A stretch of DNA of 64,000 nt from Neobacillus niacini (GTDB lineage: Bacteria > Bacillota > Bacilli > Bacillales > Cytobacillaceae). Positions 31,136-40,375 of this stretch are shown here, piece by piece. The first letter of the stretch is position 1; each line of letters starts with the position of its first letter. Under the pieces are notes generated by a model. It ran no database searches. It was not told where the DNA came from and saw only the letters and a list, made by a program, of their open reading frames with translations. Position numbers and translations under genes: made by a program. The stretch is taken from positions 333,326 to 397,325 of the forward strand of contig NZ_JACWFG010000002.1 of the NCBI RefSeq assembly GCF_019749295.1. Direction: 5' to 3'.

Positions 31136-31648
31136 TTATTCTACAGCTAATCCTTTTTTCAACTCTTCTTCTGAATTATTCCACATATCTTGATTGTGAT
31201 TTTGAAGAAAATCGGATAATATTTTTTTCGACTTATCATCCATATGGTCAACGATGATATGACGTTTCAGCGACTTATCCATACGGTTAACGTGCTCAGG
31301 AAGCGACTTGTAACCGCGGCGAATTTCACGGTCCACAGTCATTTCACAGGCAGTCACTCCTGCATAATATGGACCCTCTTGTTTCCGGTCGACCGTCACC
31401 CACACAAGCCAGTATGGTTTAGCGTTCGGAACCTCTTCCTTCGTCTTAAGGAATTTAATTCCTTTTTCTACCACACTTCGAGCATGCATTGCTCCAACAT
31501 CAATTACCGCGTCACCGGCATCAACATCAACAATAACAGGAGAAACATTATCAAGGCTTAATGCGCCTTTACCAAAACCCTTATGTCCATCTGTCGGATC
31601 GGGTTTTATAATATTAAAGCCAATTGGTTTTTTCTTATTCTCTTCCAT
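31136..31648 (-). CDS. ywhD: YwhD family protein
   Basis: Function unknown. 170 residues starting MEENKKKPIGFNIIKPDPTD, with VDAGDAVIDVGAMHARS and VTVDRKQEGPYYAGVTACEM; it matches YwhD in sequence and length. AGGAGG lies 12 bases before ATG 31648. 21 bases downstream of ywhC, likely the same transcript. Confidence 0.88.
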   Translation of the reverse strand: MEENKKKPIGFNIIKPDPTDGHKGFGKGALSLDNVSPVIVDVDAGDAVIDVGAMHARSVVEKGIKFLKTKEEVPNAKPYWLVWVTVDRKQEGPYYAGVTACEMTVDREIRRGYKSLPEHVNRMDKSLKRHIIVDHMDDKSKKILSDFLQNHNQDMWNNSEEELKKGLAVE

Positions 31649-31669
31649 TAAAACTCGAAACCTCCTATT

Positions 31670-32323
31670 TTAAAAGAACAAATTGTAAAAGAAATTATTT
31701 AGTCCCTGCCAAAGTCCAGGGATAATGAATTGGAAAATGGGCTGAATGGTGTAGCGATCAAGAGGAGTAATCACCAATATAAGAAAGATCAATACACCGT
31801 ATTGTTCAAATTGAGTCATTTTTGCCCGGATATCGTTTGGAGCTAAATCCTCCACGATCCGATAACCATCTAAAGGCGGGAATGGCAATAAGTTAAATAC
31901 AAACAGCACTAGATTAAGCCAGTTAAAAATCTCAAAAAACTCAAAAATACCTGGCAGGTTGACAGCTAATCCTGTCCGTGCTAATCCGAATGCAAGTAAA
32001 AAACCAATTGCTGCAAGGGCAAGATTACTAAGCGGTCCTGCTACCGAAACCAATACTCCTGCAAGGCGGGGCTTTTTAAAGAAAAAGCGATTAACCGGCA
32101 CCGGACGAGCCCAGCCAAATCCAGCGATAAAAATCAAAATTGTCCCGAATGGATCAAGGTGCTTGAGTGGATTTAGCGTCAAACGGCCCTGCTTTTGTGC
32201 TGTAGAATCCCCGAACTTATAAGCAACATAGGCATGGGCAAATTCGTGAAACGTAAATGCAATCATTAACGTAATCGCGACATAGGGAATTTCCCTTAGT
32301 GAATAGGCAAGAAATCCTTCCAA
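31670..32323 (-). CDS. ywhC: Site-2 protease family membrane metalloprotease (YwhC)
   Basis: M50-type intramembrane protease; substrate unknown. 217 residues, four or more hydrophobic segments. Zinc motif HEFAH in AFTFHEFAHAYVAYKFGD near 25, and the third ligand in LLPFPPLDGYR near 145. Translation most likely starts at TTG 32323, with GAGGAGAAGGGG seven bases upstream; no ATG fits as well. Confidence 0.9.
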   Translation of the reverse strand: MEGFLAYSLREIPYVAITLMIAFTFHEFAHAYVAYKFGDSTAQKQGRLTLNPLKHLDPFGTILIFIAGFGWARPVPVNRFFFKKPRLAGVLVSVAGPLSNLALAAIGFLLAFGLARTGLAVNLPGIFEFFEIFNWLNLVLFVFNLLPFPPLDGYRIVEDLAPNDIRAKMTQFEQYGVLIFLILVITPLDRYTIQPIFQFIIPGLWQGLNNFFYNLFF

Positions 32324-32429
32324 TTTGTTTCCCCTTCTCCTCTATTTTCCTTTTAGTATACATGAAACTGGATATAAAATGAAAATGTTTGCTAAACTAT
32401 CTATGTTGTAATAAAAGGAGGACTAAATC

Positions 32430-32615
32430 ATGCCATATGTTACTGTAAAGATGCTCCCAGGGCGTACTGATGATCAAAAGAAAGCACTTGTTGCAAAAGT
32501 GACGGATGCTGTCAGTGAAACGACTGGCGCTCCGAAAGAAGCGGTTGTTGTTTTTATTGAAGAAATGCAGAAGGAACATTACGGTGTTGCCGGTGTGAGA
32601 GCGAGCGACAAATAG
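32430..32615 (+). CDS. ywhB: 4-oxalocrotonate tautomerase family enzyme (YwhB)
   Basis: Small tautomerase using the N-terminal proline as base. 61 residues: Met then Pro2 (MPYVTVKMLPGRTDDQKKAL), exposed after Met removal, with the conserved VVVFIEEM near 43. AAAGGAGG lies 9 bases before ATG. Physiological substrate unknown. Confidence 0.92.
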   Translation: MPYVTVKMLPGRTDDQKKALVAKVTDAVSETTGAPKEAVVVFIEEMQKEHYGVAGVRASDK

Positions 32616-32618
32616 CAG

Positions 32619-32652
32619 AAAAGCTAAGCCCCGTTATTGGAGCTTAGCTTTT
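32619..32652. terminator. Bidirectional terminator (ywhB / ywgA)
   Basis: AAAAGCTAAGC and GCTTAGCTTTT form a perfect 11 bp stem, followed by TTTC; it overlaps the last codons of the convergent ywgA. Confidence 0.85.
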
Positions 32653-33143
32653 TCTTTTAGCGCCTGGATATAAGCATAGGCTTGGTCAATTTCTTCCTCT
32701 GTATAACGCTGGCTGCTTTTTAGAGTAAAGACTTTTTCCGTCACTTCTTCTTTCGAAAGATTATCAAAATATAAAACCGTCGAAACTAGCTCGAGGAATC
32801 TAGCATTCTGCTCATTCATATCCTCTAAGCAATCCTCTAAAAATGGCATTTCCACTTCGTTTAAGCTTAAAAACTCTTTCCCAGAGTCTGTCAGCGTATA
32901 GCGATATTGAAAATAACCGCCTTTTTTCTCTTTAATTTCATTGAGGAATCCCATATTGCAAAGCTCTTCTACCCGCAATGTCAATTCCTCAGAATATGGG
33001 CCGTAAAAATGAAACTGAAACCGCTCATGGAACGGGAAACTTACCTTTTTTGCAATATATATCATCTTTTGCAGCTTTTTTCTCCCGATGATTTCTCCGG
33101 ATACTAAAACAGCCTGCATCAGCTTAGCATGATCTTTTAACAA
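32634..33143 (-). CDS. ywgA: YwgA family protein
   Basis: Function unknown. 169 residues with a winged-helix-like N-terminal half (IIGRKKLQKMIYIAKKV near 17, FYGPYSEELTLRVEELCNMG near 48). Matches YwgA of B. subtilis. It follows ywfO by 24 bases on the same strand, probably one transcript. Confidence 0.87.
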   Translation of the reverse strand: MLKDHAKLMQAVLVSGEIIGRKKLQKMIYIAKKVSFPFHERFQFHFYGPYSEELTLRVEELCNMGFLNEIKEKKGGYFQYRYTLTDSGKEFLSLNEVEMPFLEDCLEDMNEQNARFLELVSTVLYFDNLSKEEVTEKVFTLKSSQRYTEEEIDQAYAYIQALKEKAKLQ

Positions 33144-33167
33144 CGCTCGTCAGCTCCTACTCCAGGA

Positions 33168-34466
33168 TTATATCTCTAATAGGCTACGTATTTGTTTTTT
33201 TATACTATTATCTGAGGATTCATCCGCTAGGAAATCACCAGGGTAATATAGTTTATGGTCGGTTCTTCTTTTACCAGAGATAGCGTCCACAATCTCGGAC
33301 TCCCTGGAAAGCTCCTTCAATTCCCCGTTTTTCATTAATAAATGAATTGGCAGACGCTCCTCTTCCTCACCAGGACGATAAAAATCGTAAGGCAAATCCG
33401 ATGATGAATCCACGACTAAATAATAGTCTGGGTCAATCCCTGCTTTTTCAAAAAGAGTGTTCAACTCAGCGAGCTTCTTATACTCCTTCGCAGGATCAAA
33501 CTCGGCATATTTAAATAAATTTCGATTCACAAAACGCCGGCAAAGATCGCTCAAAATGGCGTCGTCTTCATCCTGCCAGATTTGAAAATAATACATAATA
33601 ATCGATTCATCTAATTTTAAATAGTCTTCTAAAGTTACCTGATCCTTAAAGAAAGAATAAAAGTGAATCGGTTCGTTTTTAAAAGAATAGTTGTTTTCAT
33701 AGAGCTGCTTGGCACGGTGAAGGATTTTAGTCAAGATCACCTCGGCACTGCGGGAAACAGGATGAAAGTAAACCTGCCAATACATCTGATAACGGCTCAT
33801 GATATAATCCTCCACCGCATGCATACCGCTCTTCTTAATGACCACTTGGTCTTCCTTCGGCCTCATCACGCGAAGAATCCTCTCCATATCAAATTGGCCA
33901 TAGCTCACTCCGGTAAAATAAGCATCCCGCTGCAGATAATCCATCCGGTCGGCATCAATTTGACTGGAAATTAAACTGACAACCAGCTTTTTAGCAGAGG
34001 TTTTCGCAATCACTTCAGCCACTTGCTGTGGAAAGTCAGGACCAACCTTTTTTAAAATAGCGTTAACCTCTGTATTTCCTAAAACGATTGATTGTGTGAA
34101 GTCCTCATGATCAAAGTCAAATACTTTTTCAAACGAATGGGAAAATGGGCCATGCCCCAAATCATGGAGAAGCGCTGCACAGAGAGTAAGCAGACGGTCG
34201 TCATCATTCCATTCAGGTCTGCCCGCAAACACATCGTCAATGATGCGCCGGACAATTTCATATACTCCGAGAGAATGGTTAAAGCGGCTGTGCTCCGCAC
34301 CATGGAAGGTTAAAAAGGTGGTACCCAGCTGTTTGATACGGCGCAGGCGTTGAAACTCTTTTGTTCCGACCAAATCCCAAATCACCCGGTCACGAACGTG
34401 AACGTACCGATGAACAGGATCTTTAAACACTTTTTCTTCACTCAGTTTTTCCGCCGAATATCGCAT
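33168..34466 (-). CDS. ywfO: HD-domain phosphohydrolase (YwfO)
   Basis: dNTPase-like HD protein; exact substrate not established here. 432 residues from ATG 34466 after AAAGGGG. HD metal-site residues are seen in EHSRFNHSLGVYEI near 58 and LLHDLGHGPFSHSFE near 100, with QIDADRMDYLQRDA near 180. A longer frame from 34508 has no ribosome site. The C-terminal 150 residues carry no motif I recognise. Confidence 0.9.
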   Translation of the reverse strand: MRYSAEKLSEEKVFKDPVHRYVHVRDRVIWDLVGTKEFQRLRRIKQLGTTFLTFHGAEHSRFNHSLGVYEIVRRIIDDVFAGRPEWNDDDRLLTLCAALLHDLGHGPFSHSFEKVFDFDHEDFTQSIVLGNTEVNAILKKVGPDFPQQVAEVIAKTSAKKLVVSLISSQIDADRMDYLQRDAYFTGVSYGQFDMERILRVMRPKEDQVVIKKSGMHAVEDYIMSRYQMYWQVYFHPVSRSAEVILTKILHRAKQLYENNYSFKNEPIHFYSFFKDQVTLEDYLKLDESIIMYYFQIWQDEDDAILSDLCRRFVNRNLFKYAEFDPAKEYKKLAELNTLFEKAGIDPDYYLVVDSSSDLPYDFYRPGEEEERLPIHLLMKNGELKELSRESEIVDAISGKRRTDHKLYYPGDFLADESSDNSIKKQIRSLLEI

Positions 34467-34556
34467 GGTTTTCCCCTTTACTCTAAACTTTCTTCTATTA
34501 TATCCCAATTACCAACAATTTTCTGCACGATTTTTCGACAATGGTATGAAAAGAAA

Positions 34557-34589
34557 AATCACCTAAGGCTCGCGAAGTCATAGGTGATT
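34557..34589 (-). terminator. Terminator of the DUF1450 gene
   Basis: AATCACCTA pairs with TAGGTGATT; on the minus strand TTTTTCTTTTC follows. The stem overlaps the stop codon of the gene. Confidence 0.8.
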
Positions 34590-34809
34590 ATTTTAACTTT
34601 TTATTAATCTTTTCCATTAATTCCTCTTCGCTCAGGGCAGCTAGCGGACGGTTATTGACAAAGGCAAATGTTTTTTTCCGGCCAGGTCCACAATAAGATT
34701 GGCAGCCAATTTTTATGTCAGCTTCAGGATCCAATTCTTTCAAACGAGGGATTAATGTCTTTAGATTCACGGCCTGACAATCATCACAAACACGGAATTC
34801 ATTTGACAT
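34588..34809 (-). CDS. DUF1450 family small protein
   Basis: Function unknown (YuzB-like). 73 residues with four cysteines in a ferredoxin-like pattern: VCDDCQ near 9 and [13 protein letters not shown] near 35. ATG 34809 has GGGTGG five bases upstream; GTG 34818 is an alternative. Single gene between ywfO and rsfA. Confidence 0.85.
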   Translation of the reverse strand: MSNEFRVCDDCQAVNLKTLIPRLKELDPEADIKIGCQSYCGPGRKKTFAFVNNRPLAALSEEELMEKINKKLK

Positions 34810-34972
34810 TACTTCCACCCTTTCTGATCTATTACTACTATTTTAGCCAATTAAAGTACGGTTTAACTCCTTAGATATATTACAATTTCTTTCAATTCAT
34901 TGCAAGTTGCTTTTCTTTTGAAATCCTTCTAACTCTTTCAGTTAAAAAAACTATTATCCTTGCAAGAAAATG

Positions 34973-35002
34973 GTATAAAGCCTGTAAAACTTGTCCAAGA
35001 TA
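34973..35002 (+). promoter_or_regulatory. Candidate sigma-F promoter of rsfA
   Basis: GTATA (34973-34977), 15-base spacer, GTCCAAGATA (34993-35002), which fits the sigma-F pattern GYATA-15-GGnnAnAHTR with two mismatches. rsfA is sigma-F dependent in B. subtilis. Confidence 0.5.
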
Positions 35003-35070
35003 AGACTAGAACTTTTAAAAACTCGTCCAACGAGTACATTGTCATTATTTTTAAGGGAGTTGAAAAGGAT

Positions 35071-35826
35071 ATGAAAGTACGGCAAGATGCATGGACAGAT
35101 GAAAATGATTTATTGTTAGCTGAAACCGTCCTTCGCCATGTACGTGAAGGCAGTACCCAGCTGAACGCTTTTGAAGAGGTAGGCGACAAGCTAAATCGGA
35201 CCTCTGCAGCCTGTGGATTTAGATGGAATGCCGTTGTGCGCCATCGCTATGAAAAAGCATTGCAATTAGCTAAAAAACAACGTAAACAAAGACAGAGAGT
35301 ACTAGGTAAAGACCAAGGTGGAAAGAAAAAGTTACTCTACAATCCACCAGTTCCAGCTGCAGATGACTTTGAAACACTAGCAGCACCAGCAGAAGTCCCA
35401 ATGGAAACTTCTTATGAAATGCCAGACTTAACAACAGAAGCTGCAGCTGAAACCTACGTAAAAACTCCAGTTGCACAGACTTCACAGACTTATAGACCAT
35501 CGGCGAATGCGGCTACAGGACTATCACTTGATAACGTTATTGATTATTTACAAAACTTTAATCATGCGAATCTGCAAAATGAAGCATTAAAAAGTGAGAA
35601 TGAAAGATTGAAGCGCGAGATCGCAGAGCTGCGTAAGCAAAATGAAGAAATGTCTGCAAAAATAGAAGGTCTTGAGCAAAATACCGAAACGATCCAAGAA
35701 GATTACGAGACACTCATGAAGATTATGAACCGTGCTCGTAAGCTTGTCTTATTTGAGGAAGAAGAAAGACCTGCTACGAAATTCAAAATGGACCGTAACG
35801 GAAACTTAGAAAAAGTAGCAGAGTAA
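35071..35826 (+). CDS. rsfA: Prespore-specific regulator RsfA
   Basis: Fine-tunes sigma-F genes in the forespore. 251 residues from ATG 35071: N-terminal Myb/SANT-like DNA-binding region ([20 protein letters not shown], then [20 protein letters not shown]), a basic stretch ([10 protein letters not shown]), a variable Ala/Pro/Thr middle, and a coiled coil near residues 165-225 ([20 protein letters not shown]). Ribosome site GGGAG is 11-12 bases upstream with AAAAGG closer. Confidence 0.92.
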   Translation: MKVRQDAWTDENDLLLAETVLRHVREGSTQLNAFEEVGDKLNRTSAACGFRWNAVVRHRYEKALQLAKKQRKQRQRVLGKDQGGKKKLLYNPPVPAADDFETLAAPAEVPMETSYEMPDLTTEAAAETYVKTPVAQTSQTYRPSANAATGLSLDNVIDYLQNFNHANLQNEALKSENERLKREIAELRKQNEEMSAKIEGLEQNTETIQEDYETLMKIMNRARKLVLFEEEERPATKFKMDRNGNLEKVAE

Positions 35827-35928
35827 TGGAAAAGCAATAGCCCCATGTATAATGTAATGGCTATTTACCAGGGGCTGTAAGCCGCCATCAGGCATTGGGA
35901 GAAGAGCCTTAGCACAGTATCCTCTTTA

Positions 35929-35964
35929 AAAAAGCCGTAAATCCTCAGGGGTTTACGGCTTTTT
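35929..35964. terminator. Bidirectional terminator (rsfA / lipL)
   Basis: AAAAAGCCGTAAA and TTTACGGCTTTTT form a perfect 13 bp stem between convergent genes. Confidence 0.9.
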
Positions 35965-36793
35965 ACATTTCATTCAGTTTTTCATTTCGCTCAACTATTC
36001 TCTGGTAATACCCAGGCAGGAGTTCTAATTCTAGTTCATTCAATTGGCCGGCGTAAAGGGTGTCACTGTTCTTTTTTAATTGATTTAATAGACGAAGCAA
36101 ACAATCCGAAATGGTAAGATGTGTATCCAACAGCTCAGATAAAGATGCCATGACTTCCGGCACAATCTCCGGGTAGGCGAATTTTGTCTGCTGCCCTCTT
36201 TTAGCGATCTCATAAAAATGCTGAATCAACTGTGCACGCTGGCTGCCGCTGCCGTTAACACATAAATAGATTTGAACGGCGACCCCTTTTTTAAGGCGGC
36301 GCTGGGAGATACCAGCAAACTTTTTCCCATCAATACTAAGGTCATAGCTTCCCGGACAATAAGATCCAACGATTTCTCTTGCTTCAATTTTTTTATTGTA
36401 CTCTGCAAACATGTTTTGAACGAGCTCCCACATCGTATCGTACCCGCGGTTGATATCAATGCCTTTTTCCTTCTCAGGAAGGATCAATGAGATGTTTAAA
36501 ACCCCTTCATCCAGGACGACCGCTAAGCCTCCTGAGTTCCGGACAATAGACTGATAGCCCTGACTTTCGAGAAATTGCCTTCCTTCTTTTAAGAATGGCA
36601 GTTTGGTATCTTGAATCCCGAGAACAATGGTATTGTGATGCACCCAGGTTCTAGCGGTTGCAGGAGCCTGTCCTGATCCAACCGAGGCACATAACGTATC
36701 ATCACTCCCAAAGGATTGCAATGCTTGAAAATGACGGCCAGCTGTCGACTGATCGATTATCCGCCACTCTGGCTGATGTAGTAAACCTTCCAT
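35963..36793 (-). CDS. lipL: Octanoyl-[GcvH]:protein N-octanoyltransferase
   Basis: Moves octanoyl from GcvH to E2 subunits in lipoate synthesis. 276 residues of the BPL/LplA/LipB fold, with [19 protein letters not shown] near 85 and catalytic Cys in [20 protein letters not shown] near 145-150, the LipL arrangement. Corresponds to B. subtilis ywfL. ATG 36793 follows AGGAG. It is 85 bases after pta, with the pta terminator downstream of pta itself. Confidence 0.92.
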   Translation of the reverse strand: MEGLLHQPEWRIIDQSTAGRHFQALQSFGSDDTLCASVGSGQAPATARTWVHHNTIVLGIQDTKLPFLKEGRQFLESQGYQSIVRNSGGLAVVLDEGVLNISLILPEKEKGIDINRGYDTMWELVQNMFAEYNKKIEAREIVGSYCPGSYDLSIDGKKFAGISQRRLKKGVAVQIYLCVNGSGSQRAQLIQHFYEIAKRGQQTKFAYPEIVPEVMASLSELLDTHLTISDCLLRLLNQLKKNSDTLYAGQLNELELELLPGYYQRIVERNEKLNEM

Positions 36794-36840
36794 ATAGAAT
36801 TTCTCCTCAAAATGATTGTAAGCTTATTATACCTTTTAAA

Positions 36841-36870
36841 AAAAGCCAGTCCAACTCTGGACTAGCTTTA
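36841..36870 (-). terminator. pta terminator
   Basis: AAAGCCAGTCCA and TGGACTAGCTTT pair with one mismatch around 4 bases; on the minus strand TTTTTTT follows. It lies just past the pta stop. Confidence 0.8.
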
Positions 36871-36877
36871 AAAAGTA

Positions 36878-37852
36878 CTATTTTATTCCTTGCGCTGCGG
36901 TGATCAATGCTAATTTATAGACATCTTCTTCGTTACAGCCGCGTGATAGGTCATTCACTGGTTTATTTAACCCCTGCAGGATTGGCCCTACTGCTTCAAA
37001 GCCGCCTAAACGCTGTGCAATTTTGTAACCGATGTTTCCAGCTTCAAGACTTGGGAAGATAAACACGTTCGCATCCCCTTGAAGTGGTGAGTCTGGTGCC
37101 TTACTTTTCGCAACAGATGGTACAAACGCTGCGTCAAATTGGAACTCACCATCAATAATTAAAGATGAATCACGGCGCTTTGCTTCTTCCACTGCTCCTG
37201 AGACTCTTTCTGTTTCCGGAGATTTTGCTGAACCCTTGGTTGAGAAACTTAGCATCGCAATACGTGGTTCGATATCGAACATATTCGCTGTTTTCGCGCT
37301 TTCCACCGCAATTTCCGCTAAATCATTGCTGTCCGGAGCAATATTGATGGCGCAATCGGCGAATACATATTTTTCATCCTCACGTACCATGATGAAGACG
37401 CCAGATGTCTTCTTCACGCCCTCTTTTGTTTTAATAATTTGCAGTGCAGGGCGGACCGTATCAGCCGTAGAGTGGGCCGCACCGCTCACCAAGCCATCTG
37501 CTTTATTCAAGTACACTAACATCGTGCCAAAGTAATTTTCATCTAATAAGACCTTACGTGCGTCTTCTTCCGTTGCTTTCCCTTTACGGCGTTCAACAAA
37601 GGCTGCTACCAGCTCGTCCATCCCCGCATAGCTTGCTGGGTCATAAATTTCCGCTGCTGCTAGTGAAACGCCAAGCTCCTGTGCCTTAGCCTGAACCTGC
37701 TCTATATTACCAACTAGAATAGGCGTTAAACGCTTTTCTTCGGCAAGCCTGCTGGCTGCTCTGACAATTCGTTCGTCCAAGCCTTCTGGAAAAACAATTC
37801 TCATATCACGTCCTGATAATTTCTGTTTTAATCCTTCAAATAAATCAGCCAC
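36878..37852 (-). CDS. pta: Phosphate acetyltransferase
   Basis: Interconverts acetyl-CoA and acetyl phosphate (overflow metabolism with AckA). 324 residues from GTG 37852: GGGAGG lies eight bases upstream and the result (MADLFEGLKQKLSGRD) matches the B. subtilis length; a longer ATG frame adds 13 residues. Motifs: RIVFPEGLDERIVRAA near 18, GLVSGAAHSTADTVRPALQI near 122 and NVFIFPSLEAGNIGYKIAQR near 268. Confidence 0.95.
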   Translation of the reverse strand: MADLFEGLKQKLSGRDMRIVFPEGLDERIVRAASRLAEEKRLTPILVGNIEQVQAKAQELGVSLAAAEIYDPASYAGMDELVAAFVERRKGKATEEDARKVLLDENYFGTMLVYLNKADGLVSGAAHSTADTVRPALQIIKTKEGVKKTSGVFIMVREDEKYVFADCAINIAPDSNDLAEIAVESAKTANMFDIEPRIAMLSFSTKGSAKSPETERVSGAVEEAKRRDSSLIIDGEFQFDAAFVPSVAKSKAPDSPLQGDANVFIFPSLEAGNIGYKIAQRLGGFEAVGPILQGLNKPVNDLSRGCNEEDVYKLALITAAQGIK

Positions 37853-38086
37853 TTTTAAATCCTCCCTAAATAAATCTTCCTCTTTTAGCATACTTTACCT
37901 GTTAAAAAATTCAACTTAGGTAACGTTTTCAAACTAAATGTTTTTTTATTCAAAAAACTTCACACTCATTTACTATTTACCGCTTTTCCAAAAATTATCC
38001 ATGGTGGTTTATTCGAGCGTGCTTTGGTCAAACTATGTTATAGTAAGATTGTAAATAAGAAGAATGATTATTTAGGAGTGATTTTA

Positions 38087-38830
38087 ATGAGTGAAGCAGC
38101 TCAAACGCTTGATGGCTGGTATTGTTTGCATGATTTCCGTACGGTTGATTGGACAACATGGAAAATGCTTTCAAGTGATGAACGCCAGTCAGCGATTCAC
38201 GAGTTTTTAAGTCTAGTTGAAAAATGGAATCACACGCAAGAACGTAACGAAGGCAGTCATGCTTTATATACAATAGTTGGTCAAAAGGCTGATTTCATGA
38301 TGATGATTTTACGTCCAACGATGGAAGAATTAAATGAAATCGAAACAGAATTTAATAAAACAAAATTAGCAGAATTCACGATTCCAGCTCACTCTTATGT
38401 GTCTGTAGTTGAACTCAGTAACTACCTGCCCGCTGGCGAAGATCCATACCAAAATCCGCAAATTCTTGCTCGTTTATATCCGAAGTTACCTAGCACGAAG
38501 TATGTTTGTTTCTACCCAATGGATAAGAAACGTGAAGGTAACGATAACTGGTATATGCTTCCGATGGAAGAGCGCCGCAATATGATGCGCAGCCACGGTA
38601 TGATTGGACGTACATATGCAGGAAAAGTAAAGCAAATTATTACCGGCTCAGTAGGCTTTGATGATTACGAATGGGGCGTAACACTTTTTGCTGAAGATGT
38701 TCTTCAATTTAAAAAGCTTGTCTATGAAATGCGTTTTGATGAAGTAAGTGCACGCTACGGTGTATTTGGTGCCTTCTTCGTTGGTAACCTATTAGAAGAA
38801 GAAAGCATAGCACGCTTCTTACATGTTTAA
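38087..38830 (+). CDS. hemQ: Coproheme decarboxylase (HemQ)
   Basis: Last step of the coproporphyrin-dependent haem pathway of Gram-positives: oxidative decarboxylation of coprohaem to haem b. 247 residues, chlorite dismutase fold. Tyr in [18 protein letters not shown] near 140, haem-ligand His in [19 protein letters not shown] near 170, then [20 protein letters not shown] 38087 has TTAGGAG eight bases upstream. It would serve cytochromes such as NosC and FdnI. Confidence 0.95.
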   Translation: MSEAAQTLDGWYCLHDFRTVDWTTWKMLSSDERQSAIHEFLSLVEKWNHTQERNEGSHALYTIVGQKADFMMMILRPTMEELNEIETEFNKTKLAEFTIPAHSYVSVVELSNYLPAGEDPYQNPQILARLYPKLPSTKYVCFYPMDKKREGNDNWYMLPMEERRNMMRSHGMIGRTYAGKVKQIITGSVGFDDYEWGVTLFAEDVLQFKKLVYEMRFDEVSARYGVFGAFFVGNLLEEESIARFLHV

Positions 38831-38837
38831 TTCCCAA

Positions 38838-38869
38838 AAGGTTCTCAGTTCACGCTGAGGACTTTTTTT
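38838..38869 (+). terminator. hemQ terminator
   Basis: AGGTTCTCAG and CTGAGGACT around TTCACG, followed by TTTTTTT. Confidence 0.85.
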
Positions 38870-39049
38870 GTAGACTCCGAAAGTCATATTTCCCCTCACC
38901 CTTTCATACAAATAAAACAGCGAGTCTTAAGTAAAGCTTTCGAATAAATCTCACAGATGGAACTGACCCGATTGTCACCATTTAGGATTTATAGGCGTAT
39001 GAATAGAAAGTTGAAACAAAAGGGTTAGTTATTTTTAGGAGGGGAAAAG

Positions 39050-39511
39050 ATGAATCAGTATTATAATCAACAAGGGTATCAGCCCTATCAGGCTAGACAG
39101 GGAGCAGCGGCTCCATTTCAACAAGGGCAAGGATTCTTTCCTGGCCAGCAGCAGCAAGGGTTCCCGCAGTTTCCACAACAAGGAGTTCCAGCAGGGCCTC
39201 CTGCAGCGGCTCCACAGCCAATGCTGCCAATTGAGCAATCATACATCGAAAATATTTTGCGCTTAAATAAAGGAAAATTGGTAACCGTATATGCAACCTT
39301 TGAAGGAAACAGCCAGTGGAATGCAAAAGTATTTAAAGGGATTATTGAAGCAGCAGGACGGGACCATGTCATAATAAGTGACCCACAGACTGGTATGCGG
39401 TTCCTCATTCCAATGGTGCCGATCGATTACTTTACATTTGATGAAGAAATTGAATATGAATATCCTTTTGCAGGTGGAGCACCAAACTTAGGTACTTATC
39501 CGCCGAGATAA
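39050..39511 (+). CDS. gerQ: Spore coat protein GerQ
   Basis: Coat protein needed to localise the cortex-lytic enzyme CwlJ and cross-linked by transglutaminase. 153 residues: a Gln/Gly/Pro-rich N-terminal third (QQGYQPYQARQG, PGQQQQGFPQFPQQG) supplies cross-link glutamines. The conserved C-terminal half follows (IEQSYIENILRLNKGKLVTV, DPQTGMRFLIPMVPIDYFTF). AGGAGGGG precedes ATG. Shorter N-terminal repeat than B. subtilis (181 residues). Confidence 0.94.
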   Translation: MNQYYNQQGYQPYQARQGAAAPFQQGQGFFPGQQQQGFPQFPQQGVPAGPPAAAPQPMLPIEQSYIENILRLNKGKLVTVYATFEGNSQWNAKVFKGIIEAAGRDHVIISDPQTGMRFLIPMVPIDYFTFDEEIEYEYPFAGGAPNLGTYPPR

Positions 39512-39515
39512 TCAT

Positions 39516-39549
39516 AAAAAGGCATTGGAACCTAGTCCAATGCCTTTTT
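39516..39549. terminator. Bidirectional terminator (gerQ / ywdK)
   Basis: AAAAAGGCATTGGA and TCCAATGCCTTTTT, perfect 14 bp stem, between convergent genes. Confidence 0.92.
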
Positions 39550-39555
39550 ACTATT

Positions 39556-39927
39556 TTATAAATCTTTCACTGTCCCAATAATCATTAACACCCATCCTGC
39601 TAAGAAGCAGACGCCGCCAAGCGGTGTAATCGCACCCAGCACACCTATTTTGGTTAAGCTTAACACGTAGAGGCTGCCGCTGAAAAGAATGATTCCGACA
39701 AGAAACAACCAGCCCGACCATGTAAAAAAGGAGCTAACCTCTACTTTTCCAAGCAGAATTCCAAGTACTAACAATCCTGTTGCGTGGAACATTTGATAGG
39801 TAACACCGGTTTTCCAAATATCCAGGTAATATGGTTCTAGTCTATCCTTAAGTCCATGCGCGCCAAATGCTCCAAGTGCAACAGCTAAAAAGGCATTAAT
39901 TGCGCCAATAATGATAAAAGTTTTCAT
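39556..39927 (-). CDS. ywdK: DUF423 family membrane protein (YwdK)
   Basis: Function unknown. 123 residues, four hydrophobic helices, with the family motif ALGAFGAHGLKDRL near 17-30 and LGAITPLGGVCFLAGW near 95. Located 12 bases after ywdI on the same strand. Confidence 0.9.
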   Translation of the reverse strand: MKTFIIIGAINAFLAVALGAFGAHGLKDRLEPYYLDIWKTGVTYQMFHATGLLVLGILLGKVEVSSFFTWSGWLFLVGIILFSGSLYVLSLTKIGVLGAITPLGGVCFLAGWVLMIIGTVKDL

Positions 39928-39939
39928 CCTCTTTCCCCC

Positions 39940-40227
39940 TTAAAAATCAAATAATGAATCTCCGTTTGCTTCGTCTTCCATTTCTAGCTTTTTCTGCTGG
40001 TTTAGTGATACTGGCTGCTGAAATGTTGTCTGTGCGATTACCGGCTGATAGGCTGCTAATGGTGTGGTTTTTGGCTCTGGTTGAACCTGCTTATCGTCTA
40101 GTATCAGTTCGCATAATATTTTAATAGAGTACACTTTTTCCCGCAAGTTTTCTTGCCTCGTGCTGTTTTTTGCCAGCTTTAACTCTTCTTCTATTTTCAT
40201 TAATAACTTTTCTACCGATATATTCAC
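39940..40227 (-). CDS. ywdI: YwdI family protein
   Basis: Function unknown. 95 residues: N-terminal helix (EKLLMKIEEELKLAKNSTRQ, ENLREKVYSIKILCELIL), Gln/Pro-rich linker, acidic end DSLFDF. It matches YwdI by sequence and context with ywdK and gerQ. A parS site lies 79 bases upstream. Confidence 0.85.
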   Translation of the reverse strand: MNISVEKLLMKIEEELKLAKNSTRQENLREKVYSIKILCELILDDKQVQPEPKTTPLAAYQPVIAQTTFQQPVSLNQQKKLEMEDEANGDSLFDF

Positions 40228-40271
40228 GATTCATTAACTCCTCTATTTAATCTCTTTATCATCATACCAAA

Positions 40272-40297
40272 TTCGACAGCCAATTAGAAATTCGACA
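40272..40297 (-). promoter_or_regulatory. Two Spo0A-box-like heptamers upstream of ywdI
   Basis: TTCGACA occurs at 40272-40278 and 40291-40297 in the same orientation, 19 bases apart, 45-70 bases before ywdI. It matches the Spo0A box exactly, but the spacing is not a known arrangement to me. Confidence 0.35.
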
Positions 40298-40305
40298 CCT
40301 TTCAA

Positions 40306-40321
40306 TGTTTCACGTGAAACA
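40306..40321. other. parS site (ParB/Spo0J binding)
   Basis: TGTTTCACGTGAAACA, a perfect 16-base palindrome identical to the bacterial parS consensus. ParB loads at such sites, spreads, and recruits SMC to organise the origin region. It sits between ywdI and the moeB-like gene, outside any coding region. Confidence 0.95.
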
Positions 40322-40342
40322 TGTTGTTTTTTGTCATAATAG

Positions 40343-40370
40343 AAAAACCCGCACCATTAAGGTACGAGTT
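40343..40370 (-). terminator. Terminator of the moeB-like gene
   Basis: On the minus strand AACTCGTACC pairs with GGTGCGGGTT (two weak pairs), followed by TTTTTCT, directly after the stop. Confidence 0.7.
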
Positions 40371-40375
40371 AGAAG

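Noticed and set aside
35860..35925. A possible structured RNA or tRNA-like stretch after rsfA
   Set aside because: Some GC-rich complementarity but no cloverleaf, anticodon arm or CCA-like end could be drawn.
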